A stretch of 64,000 nt of DNA, taken from contig JAFRTG010000027.1 of the NCBI GenBank assembly GCA_017427265.1, forward strand, positions 1 through 64,000, read 5' to 3'. The translations under genes were made by a program, and so were the position numbers. Of this stretch, positions 52,159-61,192 are shown piece after piece (the first letter of the stretch is position 1; each line of letters starts with the position of its first letter). The notes under the pieces were generated by a model, which saw only the letters and a program-made list of their open reading frames with translations, made no database searches and was not told the DNA's origin. Source of the DNA: Oscillospiraceae bacterium (GTDB taxonomy: Bacteria > Bacillota > Clostridia > Oscillospirales > Ruminococcaceae).

Positions 52159-53105
52159 GCGAGGAAATCATGTTGACCGAAAAGCAGCAGGCAGAAGCCC
52201 TGCACAAGCAGATCACCGGCTACGGTGAAGTGATCTATCAGTCGCTGTACGGGATGTGTACCGCGATCAAGCAGATGCGCGATTCAAAGCTCTATCGTGC
52301 GCTTGGCTTCGATACCTTTGAGGCGTACACCGAGGAAAAGCTCGGTATGAATCGAAATCAGGCTTATAAGTACATTGCTATTGCAGATAAACTTTCGGAA
52401 GAATTTGTATCCTCAAGGATACAAATTGGAATGACAAAGCTGACACTTCTCACCGCCCTGACCGACGACCAGCGTGAGGAGATTACTCAGACGGTTGACC
52501 TTGAAAGCACGACGGTGCGGGAGCTGAAGGCTCAGGTTGAAGCGATGAAGGCCGATGCGGCGAACAAGGACAAGCTGCTGACGCAGGCAAGAGAGGACTC
52601 CCAGAAAAGCTATGAGGAGGTGCAGGAGCGTCAAGAAGAGATCGACGATCTGAAAGCCCGGCTGAAAGAACGGACAAATCAGATGAATGATATGCAGGCT
52701 CAGATTAACGAGCTGGAAAGCCGCCCGGTCGAGGTCGCTGTTCCTGAGCCTTCCCACGAATTGCAGAATATGCAGGACGCGATGCGACGGATCAATCTGG
52801 AGCATGAGCAATGGTCAGCGAAGATTCAGGATGACCACATCAAGCAGGTTCAGGAGATCAACCGAAAGCACCGCGCCGAGACGGATGCCCTGCGTGCGGA
52901 ATACGAGGAGAAACTTGCGGCAGCGCAAGCCGCACCCGCCGAAGCGCCGGAGCCGGACAGCAAGGAGGTTTTCAAAGCCTACCTTGCAAATGCGATTGAC
53001 GCTACAAAACGCATGATGGCATTTCTTGCAGCGCATCCGAACGACGCTTGCAGAGCACAGGCGGAGCGGTTCTTTAGCACGGCCATGAAGGAGGTACAAG
53101 CATGA
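52155..53105 (+). CDS. Phage DNA-binding coiled-coil protein
   Basis: 316 residues. The first 110 hold a helix-turn-helix region of the DUF3102/ParB-like kind (GFDTFEAYTEEKLGMNRNQAYKYIAIADKLS...IGMTKLTLLTAL). Residues 115-260 are a long coiled coil (TVRELKAQVEAMKAD...), and the end is a helical domain. Likely binds element DNA and oligomerises, for partition, replication or regulation. The gene itself contains a perfect 26-bp palindrome (52402-52427). Confidence 0.72.
   Translation: MSEEIMLTEKQQAEALHKQITGYGEVIYQSLYGMCTAIKQMRDSKLYRALGFDTFEAYTEEKLGMNRNQAYKYIAIADKLSEEFVSSRIQIGMTKLTLLTALTDDQREEITQTVDLESTTVRELKAQVEAMKADAANKDKLLTQAREDSQKSYEEVQERQEEIDDLKARLKERTNQMNDMQAQINELESRPVEVAVPEPSHELQNMQDAMRRINLEHEQWSAKIQDDHIKQVQEINRKHRAETDALRAEYEEKLAAAQAAPAEAPEPDSKEVFKAYLANAIDATKRMMAFLAAHPNDACRAQAERFFSTAMKEVQA
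52402..52427. repeat. Perfect palindrome inside the coiled-coil protein gene
   Basis: AATTTGTATCC (52402-52412), loop TCAA, GGATACAAATT (52417-52427). It codes for part of the HTH region. A possible binding site for the protein itself, or an RNA hairpin. Confidence 0.85.
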
Positions 53106-53389
53106 GTGCAAGAAAGAAGCGCAAGCAGCGTCTCGGCCACACCTGCGCGAGCTGCCGTTTTTTCAACACTTATAATGGCAGAGGTATGTGCTATTATGAC
53201 TTTCAGGATGAGTGCCCGACGGATGAAGGCAGTTGGTGCATCAATTATCTGCCAAAGGAATACAGCCCCATTTCACGCCTGATACCCGGCACAAAAGGAA
53301 TGTGCTGTGAAGCGTGCGGGTACACGCCGAAAGAACCGAATGCGACTTGCCCGCTGTGTGGGAGAATTTGGAAGGAGGTGCGAAAATGA
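53102..53389 (+). CDS. Cys-rich zinc-binding protein
   Basis: 95 residues. CASCRFFNTYNGRGMCYYDFQDECPTDEGSWC near the start and a C-terminal zinc ribbon (CCEACGYTPKEPNATCPLCG). GGAGG lies 9 bases upstream; overlaps both neighbours by 4 bp. Role unknown, probably nucleic acid binding. Confidence 0.75.
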   Translation: MSARKKRKQRLGHTCASCRFFNTYNGRGMCYYDFQDECPTDEGSWCINYLPKEYSPISRLIPGTKGMCCEACGYTPKEPNATCPLCGRIWKEVRK

Positions 53390-53925
53390 GCAGACTGTTT
53401 GAGATTGCAAACGACTTCGCGCTGCTGTTCGATCAGCTTGAATCGTTTGACGAGATCGAGGAAGCCGATATGCGTGAGATCGCGCAGCAGGCGTGGTTCG
53501 ATACGCTGGAAGGCGTCGAGGGCGAATTCGAGCTGAAAGCGGAGAATGTCGCGCAGTACATCAAGGCGCTGAAGGCTGAAGCAGAGGACATCAAAGCGGA
53601 GGAACAGGCGTTATCTGCCCGCCGGAAGGCAAAGGAAAAGCGCGTCAAGAGCCTGACCGACTATCTCATGATGTGCATGAAGCGCATTCACCGGGAGAAG
53701 ATCGAGACGGCAAAGTGCAAGCTGTCAATCCGCAGGAACGCTGAGAGCGTGCAGGTTGCGGATGAGAGCAAGCTCATCGGTCAGCTTGTTCTGAATGGCC
53801 GTTCTGATCTGCTCCGCATCAAGACGCCGGAGCTGGACAAGACAGCGCTGAAAAAGTGCTTGCAGGATGGCGCGGAGATTGAAGGAGCATCGCTCGTCAG
53901 AACGGAATCACTGATTATTAAGTGA
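53386..53925 (+). CDS. Siphovirus Gp157-like protein
   Basis: 179 residues from ATG 53386 (GGAGG upstream). Pattern of N-terminal helix, long coiled coil (EDIKAEEQALSARRKAKEKRVKSLTDYLMMCMK) and C-terminal strands (KCKLSIRRNAESVQV) matches the Gp157 family, linked in streptococcal phages to resistance against superinfecting phage. Placed just before the recombination/replication genes, as in relatives. Confidence 0.85.
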   Translation: MSRLFEIANDFALLFDQLESFDEIEEADMREIAQQAWFDTLEGVEGEFELKAENVAQYIKALKAEAEDIKAEEQALSARRKAKEKRVKSLTDYLMMCMKRIHREKIETAKCKLSIRRNAESVQVADESKLIGQLVLNGRSDLLRIKTPELDKTALKKCLQDGAEIEGASLVRTESLIIK

Positions 53926-53933
53926 GGTGCGAT

Positions 53934-54767
53934 ATGGGATTACCGATTCTGATTCTCGGATATTCCGGCAGCGGGAAGTCCGCATCCATGCGAAATTTCG
54001 GCGAGGATGAAATCACGCTGATCAATGTCAACGGCAAGCAGTTACCGTTCCGGACACAGTTCCGGACGGTACTCTGCTCCGACCAGTATCCTGAGATTGA
54101 CCGCTGCATGAAGCAGCAGACACACAAAGTCATTGTTATCGACGACACGCAGTACCTTATGGCAAACGAGTTCATGCGCCGCGCCAAAGAGACCGGCTTT
54201 CAGAAGTTCACCGATATCGGAAAAAACTTCTGGGAACTGGTCAGATCGGTGCAGGATCTTCCGCCGGATGTAATTGTATACTTCCTGAACCACATTGACA
54301 CGGATGAGGACGGGCGGCAGAAGATCAAGACGATCGGCAAGCTGCTCGACGAAAAGATCACTGTCGAGGGTATGTTCACAACAGTCCTGAAAACGGTTGT
54401 CGTTGACGGTCGGTATCTGTTTGCAACGCAGACAGACGGCCGCGACAGCTGCAAGTCCCCGATCGGGCTGTTCCAGTCTATGTATATCGACAACGACCTA
54501 AAAGCAGTTGACGGTGCGCTACGCGTTTACTACGGCATGGAACCGGAGATCCTCTGTGGAGATTGTGGGAGACCGGTACAGGCATTCAGCGGAAAGACCG
54601 CCGGCCAGATTGCCGAAGGTACTGCACGGACCTACGGAAGGCCGTTGTGCTGGGGTTGTGCCTGTAAGCGCATGAAGCAGAGAAAGGAGGGTGCAAATGC
54701 CGGAGCTCAGGCCGTATCAGACGGAGCTGGTACAGCGGGTCAGCAGGTCATGGCGCACAGGGCATAA
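53934..54767 (+). CDS. Phage AAA-type ATPase
   Basis: 277 residues from ATG 53934 (GAGGTG upstream). Walker A GYSGSGKS (residues 8-15), Walker B VIVIDDTQY. RecA-like core of the AAA_24/Sak4 sort, plus a C-terminal Cys cluster (CGDCGRPVQ...CWGCACK). Probably involved in recombination or loading of replication proteins. Overlaps the helicase gene by 71 bp. Confidence 0.82.
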   Translation: MGLPILILGYSGSGKSASMRNFGEDEITLINVNGKQLPFRTQFRTVLCSDQYPEIDRCMKQQTHKVIVIDDTQYLMANEFMRRAKETGFQKFTDIGKNFWELVRSVQDLPPDVIVYFLNHIDTDEDGRQKIKTIGKLLDEKITVEGMFTTVLKTVVVDGRYLFATQTDGRDSCKSPIGLFQSMYIDNDLKAVDGALRVYYGMEPEILCGDCGRPVQAFSGKTAGQIAEGTARTYGRPLCWGCACKRMKQRKEGANAGAQAVSDGAGTAGQQVMAHRA

Positions 54768-56052
54768 AGCTCCGTGCATCGTCCTGCCGTGCGGCGGCGG
54801 CAAGTCTGTAATCGTTGCAGAAATGGCGAAGCGCACGGCATACGGCGGCAAGTACATCCTCTTTCTGGTGCATCGCAAGGAGCTGTGCGAGCAGATTCTC
54901 CGTACCTTCCTCTGGTGGGGCGTCGATATGCGCTTTGTCCGCATCATGATGGTGCAGACTGCCTGCCATAGATTGGGCAAGATTCCGCCTCCTGCGCTGA
55001 TCATCACGGACGAGAATCACCACAGCAAGGCGAGCAGCTACCAGAAGATCTATGACTATTACCATGATGCATACCGTGTCGGTGTGACGGCAACGCCGGT
55101 CAGACTGGACGGCAGCGGCCTCAGCGATGTCAATGATGATCTGGTGGTCGGCGTCAGCGCGAAATGGCTGATTGAAAATCATTGCCTTGCGCCGTATGAC
55201 TACTATGCGCCGGATGTTGCCGACCTCTCGACCGTCAAGGTGCGGCGCGGTGAATTCGATGCGAAATCCGCCGAGAAAATCATGCTGGAAAGCAAGGTCT
55301 ACGGCGATGTCATCAGCTACTACCGCAAATTTGCGAATGGGCAGCAGGCGGTCTGCTACTGCACAACGGTCAAGCACTCGCAGGCAATGGCAGCGCAGTT
55401 CCGCGAAGCGGGCATTGATGCTGCACACATTGACGGGCAGATGAAAAAGGCGGAGCGTGCGAAAATTGTTGAGGAATTCAGACAGGGCGCGATCGACATT
55501 CTCTGCAATGTTGACCTGATCTCCGAGGGCTTTGATGTCCCGGACTGCTCCTGCGTCATCATGCTCCGTCCGACGCAGAGCCTCACGCTGTTCATCCAGC
55601 AGGCAATGCGCTGTATGCGGTACCGCAAGGGCAAGCGTGCTGTGATTCTCGATCATGTGGGCAATTACGCACGGCACGGAATGCCGGACGATGACAGAGA
55701 GTGGACGCTTGCCGGAAAGCCGAAGCGAAAAGGCATGAAGCAGGAGCAGGTTGAGGACGAGGACAAGTTTTACACCTGCAAGGAATGCTTTGCGGTGTTC
55801 CCGCTGGTAAAGAACGGCGAGCCGGTTGAATGCTGTCCGCAGTGCGGCGCAGAGGTTGAACACAAGGCACGCAGGGAGATCGAGCAGGACATCAAGACAG
55901 AGCTGACAAAGATCACCGGCTTCACCGTCAACACCAAAACACCGGCGGAATGCCGCAGCTATCAGGAATTGCTTGAATACGCGAGAATGATGGGATACAA
56001 GCCCGGATGGGCGTATTATCAGGCAAAGCAAAGGGGGCTGCTAACAGGATGA
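54697..56052 (+). CDS. Phage superfamily 2 helicase
   Basis: 451 residues from ATG 54697 (AAAGGAGGG). Motif I LPCGGGKSV, motif II DENHH, motif III VTATP, and motif VI QAMRCMRYRKGK are in order; a C-terminal zinc finger (CKECF...CCPQCG) follows. Probably unwinds DNA during replication or recombination. It overlaps the nuclease gene by ATGA. Confidence 0.92.
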   Translation: MPELRPYQTELVQRVSRSWRTGHKAPCIVLPCGGGKSVIVAEMAKRTAYGGKYILFLVHRKELCEQILRTFLWWGVDMRFVRIMMVQTACHRLGKIPPPALIITDENHHSKASSYQKIYDYYHDAYRVGVTATPVRLDGSGLSDVNDDLVVGVSAKWLIENHCLAPYDYYAPDVADLSTVKVRRGEFDAKSAEKIMLESKVYGDVISYYRKFANGQQAVCYCTTVKHSQAMAAQFREAGIDAAHIDGQMKKAERAKIVEEFRQGAIDILCNVDLISEGFDVPDCSCVIMLRPTQSLTLFIQQAMRCMRYRKGKRAVILDHVGNYARHGMPDDDREWTLAGKPKRKGMKQEQVEDEDKFYTCKECFAVFPLVKNGEPVECCPQCGAEVEHKARREIEQDIKTELTKITGFTVNTKTPAECRSYQELLEYARMMGYKPGWAYYQAKQRGLLTG

Positions 56053-56402
56053 CCGAAGAACACGCAATACAGAACCGCATCCGCGCTGCTGTGTCTCCAC
56101 AATGTGCGATCTTCCGGACAAACAGCGGCGACTTCTGGCAGGGAGACAGAGTGTACTGCGCCGAATACGGGCAGTATGTTCTCATCAATCTGCGGAAGGT
56201 TGACGGTCTGCCGAAGGGCTTTGCCGATCTCAGCGGCGTGCGGAAGTCTGACGGACGGGCGGTCTACATTGAGGTGAAAACGGCATCCGGCAGGGTGTCG
56301 AAGGAGCAAAAGAAATTCCTCGCAAAGATGCGTGAGTACGGCGCAATCGCCGGTGTTGCGCGGTCTGAGGAGGAAGCAATCAAACTCATACAGGAGGGCT
56401 AA
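56049..56402 (+). CDS. VRR-NUC domain nuclease
   Basis: 117 residues from ATG 56049. Core GLPKGFADLSGVRKSDGRAVYIEVKTASGRVSKEQKKFLAKMREYGA has the D...ExK catalytic set of the VRR-NUC family of Holliday-junction or flap nucleases found in phages. Confidence 0.9.
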   Translation: MTEEHAIQNRIRAAVSPQCAIFRTNSGDFWQGDRVYCAEYGQYVLINLRKVDGLPKGFADLSGVRKSDGRAVYIEVKTASGRVSKEQKKFLAKMREYGAIAGVARSEEEAIKLIQEG

Positions 56403-56406
56403 AACA

Positions 56407-57069
56407 ATGGCATTTGGTACGAATTACGAAGACATCCCGCAGGGCGGCAGTCTGGTGCCGGAGGGCAACTATGAGTGCATCATCACGAACGCCGAAATCA
56501 GGCAGACGCAGAACGGCAAGTATAAGGTCAGCTTTATGCTGACGATCCGCAACGACATCCAGCAACAATGCGCGAACCGTGTGCTGTTCCTGGATATCTG
56601 GCGGAAGAAAGAACCGACACCGGCAGACGATCAGGTTGACGGCTTCAACTTCGCGCAGCTCATGGCAGTCAGCCGTGCTACACGGATCCCAAGCGGACAG
56701 AACTTTGAATCACTGGAACAGTTCCTGAAAGCATTGACCGGCAGGCTCCTGATAGCCGAAGTTAAGCACGAGGAATACAACGGCAAACCGGTTATCAGGG
56801 TGGATTCTCTCAATACTGCACCGACACAGTTCCCGGATTGCCGCCATGTACAGAAACAGCGTCCGCAGGCACAGACACCTGCATACGGTTCGTCTGCGCC
56901 TCGCCAGCAGCATGGCAATACGCAGAGGCCGCCGCAGCAGTCCTATCAGCAGCAGCCGATGCAGCAGGGTTATACGCAGCTCCAGCAGGCTGCTCCGTCT
57001 GCGCCGCCGATGAATCTGAATCCAGACGAGTTTGAAGCGATTCTTGCAGACGGAGAGGTTCCGTTTTGA
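56407..57069 (+). CDS. SSB-like protein (DUF669)
   Basis: 220 residues from ATG 56407. N-terminal 145 residues look like an OB-fold (GNYECIITNAEIRQTQNGKYKVSFMLTIRND), then a Gln/Pro-rich flexible linker and an acidic tip ending DGEVPF, which imitates the SSB tail that recruits partners. Located between nuclease and primase genes, consistent with single-strand DNA binding at the fork. Confidence 0.85.
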   Translation: MAFGTNYEDIPQGGSLVPEGNYECIITNAEIRQTQNGKYKVSFMLTIRNDIQQQCANRVLFLDIWRKKEPTPADDQVDGFNFAQLMAVSRATRIPSGQNFESLEQFLKALTGRLLIAEVKHEEYNGKPVIRVDSLNTAPTQFPDCRHVQKQRPQAQTPAYGSSAPRQQHGNTQRPPQQSYQQQPMQQGYTQLQQAAPSAPPMNLNPDEFEAILADGEVPF

Positions 57070-57129
57070 TCGGAATGATACGGGCGGGAGAAATCCCGCC
57101 TCCGTATCACAAAGACAGGAGGAATGCGA

Positions 57130-59436
57130 ATGTATGAGCTGATCCCAGACGAAATGAAAGCTATGCCGCGCTGGATATGCTGGCGAGCTGTCCCGGACCC
57201 GAAAGCTCACTCCGGCATTTCCAAACAGCCGGTAAACCCGCGAACCGGCGGAATGGCTCAGTCAAACAATCCGCAGACATGGACGGACTTTGAAACTGCT
57301 GTCGCCGCGTCGGTTGATTATGCCGGCATCGGGTTCATGTTTTCCGGCTCCGGATATGTCGCTATTGACATTGACGATCGTCCTGGTGAAATCGAGGACT
57401 ACCGGCATGGAAGCTATGATAACATCTTCGGGCAGATGAACGACGCACTGCAAACCTATGCAGAATTTTCGCAATCCGGTAACGGCATTCATTTCATAGG
57501 CCGCGGAACACTGCCCGACAAGGATTTCAATAACCGCGACATGGGCGTTGAAATGTATACCGGCGCACGGTTCTTCGTTATGACCGGAAATCTCTGCACT
57601 GATTATGTGGATATCAGTGATATCACAGAAGCGGTCAAGCCGTTTTATGAAAAATACCGCACGAAATCAAAAAGCAAGACACAATCCGAGCCGGTCGGTC
57701 AGTATCAGCTCTCTGAGCGTTCAATGACTGCTGCGGAGATCATCGACCGTGCAAAGGCATCGCGCCAGGGCGCCAAGTTTGCGGCACTGTATAGCGGTGA
57801 TACATCAGACTACACTTCACCGTCAGAAGCGGATATGGCATTCTGTAATATGCTCGCATTCTGGTGTCAGGGCGATATTCAGCAAATGGATGAGATCTTC
57901 CGAAGCTCCGGCCTGATGCGCGAAAAGTGGGACCGGAGGCAATCCGGAACAACATACGGCGCAATTACTTTGCAGAAGGCGATCGACGGTCTGTCAACAG
58001 TATACAGCGGCAATGGCAGCAGCGGAGACACCGGCTATTCGATCAGCATCAGGCAGACAGCAGAGACCGCTGCTCCGAGCGTGCGCGGCAAAATGTACCG
58101 CTTCGACGATACCGGCAACGCTGAGCGCCTGTTTGATGCATTCGGAGACATGCTGCGGTTTTGCTACACTGACAAGAAATGGCTCTATTATTACGAGGGC
58201 AAATGGTACACCGACAATATCGGCTATATCAGGCAGCTGGCGGACAGTGCGACAATGCTGCAAGAGCAGGAGCGCGTGCTGTATGCGCATGATGATGATA
58301 TGCTGAAAGCGTTTGACAGACATCTGAAGAAATCCCGCAGCTTTGCAGGCAAGACCAACATGATCCGGGAGGCGGAGCACTATGCTCCGATCCTGCCGCA
58401 GAACCTCGACAGAAACCGGAGCGTGATCGGCGCCAAGAACGGCATTATCGACCTGAAAACGGGTGAGCTGCTCCCGCATGACCGTGAGGCGTATATCACC
58501 AAGCAGACCACAGTGCCGTATAATCCGGATGCGCCTGATCCCAAGCTCTGGCTCTCGTTCCTTTCTGACATCTTCGGCGGAGATCCTTACATGCTCGACT
58601 ACATCCAGAAGTGCGTTGGGTATTCGCTGACAGGCTCGACATCCGAGCAGTGCGCGTTCTTCCTGTTCGGCACAGGGCGCAACGGCAAGTCCACTTTTCT
58701 GGAGATCGTGCGCGGCATCCTCGGCGACTATGCAACCAATATCCAGCCGCAGACGATCATGGTGAACCCGAAGTCCGGCAATGCGCCGTCCTCGGACATT
58801 GCGCGATTAAAGGGTGCGCGACTGGTGACATCGGTCGAACCGAATGAGGGGATGCGGCTCGATGAGGGACTCCTGAAGCAGCTCACCGGTGACGATGTCG
58901 TGACCGCTCGAAAGATGTTCTCAGAGGAATTCGAGTTCAAACCAGAGTTCAAGCTTTGGATGGCCACAAACCACAAGCCTCTGATCCGCGGCACCGATAC
59001 CGGTATCTGGAGACGTATTCACTTGATCCCGTTCGAGGTTCAGATCCCGATCGAGCGCGTTGACAAGAAGCTGAAGTACAAACTGGTCAAGGAATCAGAG
59101 GGTATTCTGAAATGGGCTGTGCAGGGCTGCATCAAATGGTCAAACGAGGGTCTGTCCATGCCGGCTAAAGTCCTGGACGCGGTCAGAGAGTACCAGCATG
59201 AGATGGATGTGATTTCCGCATTCCTCGATGCCTGCTGTGTGCTCGGGGAGGGTGAAACGAAAGCGTCAAGGCTTTACGCAGTATATGCGAAATGGGCAGA
59301 GGAGCACAATGAATACCTGATGTCCAGCACAAAATTTGGCACGGAGCTGAAGCGCAAGGGCATTGTGAAAAAGAATATGCCGGACGGTCGGTATTATGTC
59401 GGCATCACGCTCGATGCAGACTTTTATCAGGAGTAA
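57130..59436 (+). CDS. Primase-helicase, P4/D5 type
   Basis: 768 residues from ATG 57130 (GGAGG at 7 bases; an ATG two codons earlier is too near). N-terminal primase-polymerase-like part (VAIDIDD, FSQSGNGIHFIGRG, residues 1-180). C-terminal helicase with D5_N region, Walker A FGTGRNGKST (near 515) and motif B/C (ARLVTSVEPNEG, LWMATNHKP). Initiates and drives element replication. The candidate origin lies directly after its stop. Confidence 0.93.
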   Translation: MYELIPDEMKAMPRWICWRAVPDPKAHSGISKQPVNPRTGGMAQSNNPQTWTDFETAVAASVDYAGIGFMFSGSGYVAIDIDDRPGEIEDYRHGSYDNIFGQMNDALQTYAEFSQSGNGIHFIGRGTLPDKDFNNRDMGVEMYTGARFFVMTGNLCTDYVDISDITEAVKPFYEKYRTKSKSKTQSEPVGQYQLSERSMTAAEIIDRAKASRQGAKFAALYSGDTSDYTSPSEADMAFCNMLAFWCQGDIQQMDEIFRSSGLMREKWDRRQSGTTYGAITLQKAIDGLSTVYSGNGSSGDTGYSISIRQTAETAAPSVRGKMYRFDDTGNAERLFDAFGDMLRFCYTDKKWLYYYEGKWYTDNIGYIRQLADSATMLQEQERVLYAHDDDMLKAFDRHLKKSRSFAGKTNMIREAEHYAPILPQNLDRNRSVIGAKNGIIDLKTGELLPHDREAYITKQTTVPYNPDAPDPKLWLSFLSDIFGGDPYMLDYIQKCVGYSLTGSTSEQCAFFLFGTGRNGKSTFLEIVRGILGDYATNIQPQTIMVNPKSGNAPSSDIARLKGARLVTSVEPNEGMRLDEGLLKQLTGDDVVTARKMFSEEFEFKPEFKLWMATNHKPLIRGTDTGIWRRIHLIPFEVQIPIERVDKKLKYKLVKESEGILKWAVQGCIKWSNEGLSMPAKVLDAVREYQHEMDVISAFLDACCVLGEGETKASRLYAVYAKWAEEHNEYLMSSTKFGTELKRKGIVKKNMPDGRYYVGITLDADFYQE

Positions 59437-59439
59437 GAA

Positions 59440-59550
59440 TTGAGGGTAGTTGAGGGTTTGAGGGTTATTCCTATTCTATCATATGAAAAATTGAAGTGAA
59501 ATTATATATATACTCCTATAGAAACCCTCCAAACCCTCAATAACCCTCAA
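59440..59550. repeat. Inverted iteron-like array, candidate replication origin
   Basis: Left arm 59440-59466 carries three GAGGGT units in direct order (TTGAGGGT twice); right arm 59523-59550 carries the same in reverse orientation (ACCCTCAA). The arms are nearly perfect inverted repeats of each other and flank 56 bp of A+T-rich DNA with ATTATATATATA. This lies just after the primase-helicase gene, a usual place for phage and plasmid origins. It could instead be a strong RNA hairpin. Confidence 0.72.
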
Positions 59551-59568
59551 GTACAAAGGAGTGAGAAC

Positions 59569-60171
59569 ATGAAAATCGACCTGAGAGACCCTACGGTCTG
59601 GTCGGCACTCGAACGGCAGGCGTATGACGGGACTGTGAATCTGCTCCCTCTGCCGCCGCCCGCCTACAAGTATTTCTCCGAGCTGCAAGCCGTATATCGC
59701 GCATTCCGCTTTGAGGGGATGCCGAAGGAGGATGCGGAGAACCGCAAGCGGCTGCTCCGCAAGGCGTATGACGAGCAGGTCAAGGAGATTCACCGCGCGC
59801 GGGAGATCTACGCCGAGTATCAGACCGCTGTTCGCACTGCTGGCACGCTGACCAGTGAGATCGAGAAAACGAGTTCTGTATTCGAGCTTGCTGAAAAGGC
59901 TTGCAAGGCTGTCGGGCTGCTGATCGGCGACACCAGCTTCTACAGCAGGCAGATCCGCAAGATCACATGCGAGGGAACCGAAATTAAAAGCCAGACGGCT
60001 CACAACGAATATGATATGCTGCAAGGCTGCATGAACCGGATGTTTGTGACAGACGATCCGGAAGAGATCCCGCGGATGTATCAGTCGGCGATCCGGCTGA
60101 TTGATATCATTCGCAAATATAATACGGTACGGCTTGCAAGGAAGGAGGCCACCAATGAAAACAATACCTGA
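59569..60171 (+). CDS. Phage hypothetical protein, 200 residues
   Basis: ATG 59569 with AAAGGAGTGAG upstream. Charged, mostly helical; a Pro-rich start (NLLPLPPPAYKYFSELQ), then ENRKRLLRKAYDEQVKEIHRAREIYAEYQ. No family recognised. First gene after the candidate origin, so it might take part in replication control. Confidence 0.72.
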   Translation: MKIDLRDPTVWSALERQAYDGTVNLLPLPPPAYKYFSELQAVYRAFRFEGMPKEDAENRKRLLRKAYDEQVKEIHRAREIYAEYQTAVRTAGTLTSEIEKTSSVFELAEKACKAVGLLIGDTSFYSRQIRKITCEGTEIKSQTAHNEYDMLQGCMNRMFVTDDPEEIPRMYQSAIRLIDIIRKYNTVRLARKEATNENNT

Positions 60172-60271
60172 TATCATGAAAGCTATCATCAGCGGCCTGA
60201 TGCCGAAAGATGAAACCGGCATCCGTATGGAGCTGCTCGCCTACGCTATGGCCTACGACGGGAGGTGCTGA
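60155..60271 (+). CDS. 38-residue phage peptide
   Basis: ATG 60155 has a strong GAAGGAGG site; the peptide MKTIPDIMKAIISGLMP...MELLAYAMAY is amphipathic. It overlaps the previous gene by 17 bp and ends just before the next start at 60274. Small but well placed. Confidence 0.55.
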   Translation: MKTIPDIMKAIISGLMPKDETGIRMELLAYAMAYDGRC

Positions 60272-60273
60272 GA

Positions 60274-60612
60274 ATGTCTGATTTTATTGATAAGGATACA
60301 TTCCTGGAAGATGTGCTGCCGAACTGTCAATTTCCGACATCGCTGCTTGCAGCGGTCGAGCGTCAGCCGATTGTTCACATTGACGATATGGCGTTTAAGA
60401 TTCAGCACGAATTGCAAAAAGCAAATCCGTCTGGAATCATGGAAATCACGTTTGTTCGGCATGGGCGGTGGATAGATGTGCCGGTTGGAAACTTAAAATA
60501 TAAATATTGCTCAGAATGTGGCAGCTATCTTTTTGATCCGAGCAGCAGGATTAAGTTTTGCCCGTATTGCGGCGCGAAAATGGATGGAGGTGCGGAGGAT
60601 GACCAGATATGA
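60274..60612 (+). CDS. Zinc-ribbon protein
   Basis: 112 residues from ATG 60274 (GGAGG upstream). C-terminal CSECGSYLFDPSSRIKFCPYCG is a four-Cys zinc ribbon; the N-terminus is helical. Common among phage early or middle genes; role unknown. Confidence 0.78.
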   Translation: MSDFIDKDTFLEDVLPNCQFPTSLLAAVERQPIVHIDDMAFKIQHELQKANPSGIMEITFVRHGRWIDVPVGNLKYKYCSECGSYLFDPSSRIKFCPYCGAKMDGGAEDDQI

Positions 60613-60817
60613 AAGAATCAAATCACTGTCTATTGACGAAATGGCTGTCGTTATGGCAGCGCAGTTCCTTTCCGGAAATCTGCTCGGCTGCGGTTTGATT
60701 GACTCGAAGGACGAAGGCGAGAAGTATGTAAATGTCTTACTGGATACAGAAGAGGGACACGCTGCTATCGAGGAAACGAAACAGCATCTTTTGGAGGAGG
60801 TAGACAACGATGCCTGA
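60599..60817 (+). CDS. Phage hypothetical protein, 72 residues
   Basis: Start ATG 60599 overlapping the previous gene by 14 bp (GGAGG in its 3' end). Helical and acidic (YERIKSLSIDEMAVVMAAQFL). Unknown. Confidence 0.68.
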   Translation: MTRYERIKSLSIDEMAVVMAAQFLSGNLLGCGLIDSKDEGEKYVNVLLDTEEGHAAIEETKQHLLEEVDNDA

Positions 60818-61019
60818 AAAGCTGATCGCAATCAAGGGCTTTCAGATGCCGTACAACTGTATCGAGTGTCCGCTTCAGTTCGGAGGCTGGTGCGGAGCAT
60901 CGCCGCCGGAGATCGACGAGCGTGTCGCTCCGACAGTCGATGAAGCAGTGAAACAGGGCAAGCCGAAATGGTGCCCGCTTGTGGAAATTGAATATGGAGG
61001 CAAAAATCATGGGACATGA
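60810..61019 (+). CDS. Cys-rich phage protein, 69 residues
   Basis: CIECPLQFGGWCG near the start and a later WCP may bind a metal. GGAGG is 9 bases upstream of the ATG; overlaps both neighbours. Unknown. Confidence 0.68.
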   Translation: MPEKLIAIKGFQMPYNCIECPLQFGGWCGASPPEIDERVAPTVDEAVKQGKPKWCPLVEIEYGGKNHGT

Positions 61020-61185
61020 GAAGTTTTGGTACGCAGTCGGAATTATCGGCAAGGAGATCCTCAGCGCAATCCTGTGGGCATGGATTATTCTCGCCTGCAT
61101 CGCAAGAGACCCGGACACGGCACTGATGATCCTGGTGCTGAAGTCGCTGGTATGGGCAGTCGTTGACAAGGAATTCAGGAGGTGA
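61009..61185 (+). CDS. 58-residue membrane protein
   Basis: ATG 61009 behind GGAGG. Two hydrophobic stretches (AVGIIGKEILSAILWAWIILACIA and ALMILVLKSLVWAVV) suggest a small holin-like or helper membrane protein, though its place among early genes does not support a lysis role. Confidence 0.68.
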   Translation: MGHEKFWYAVGIIGKEILSAILWAWIILACIARDPDTALMILVLKSLVWAVVDKEFRR

Positions 61186-61192
61186 CGCGGAA

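Noticed and set aside
61009-61185. Calling the small membrane protein a holin
   Set aside because: It lies among early genes, far from any lysin; two membrane helices alone are not enough.
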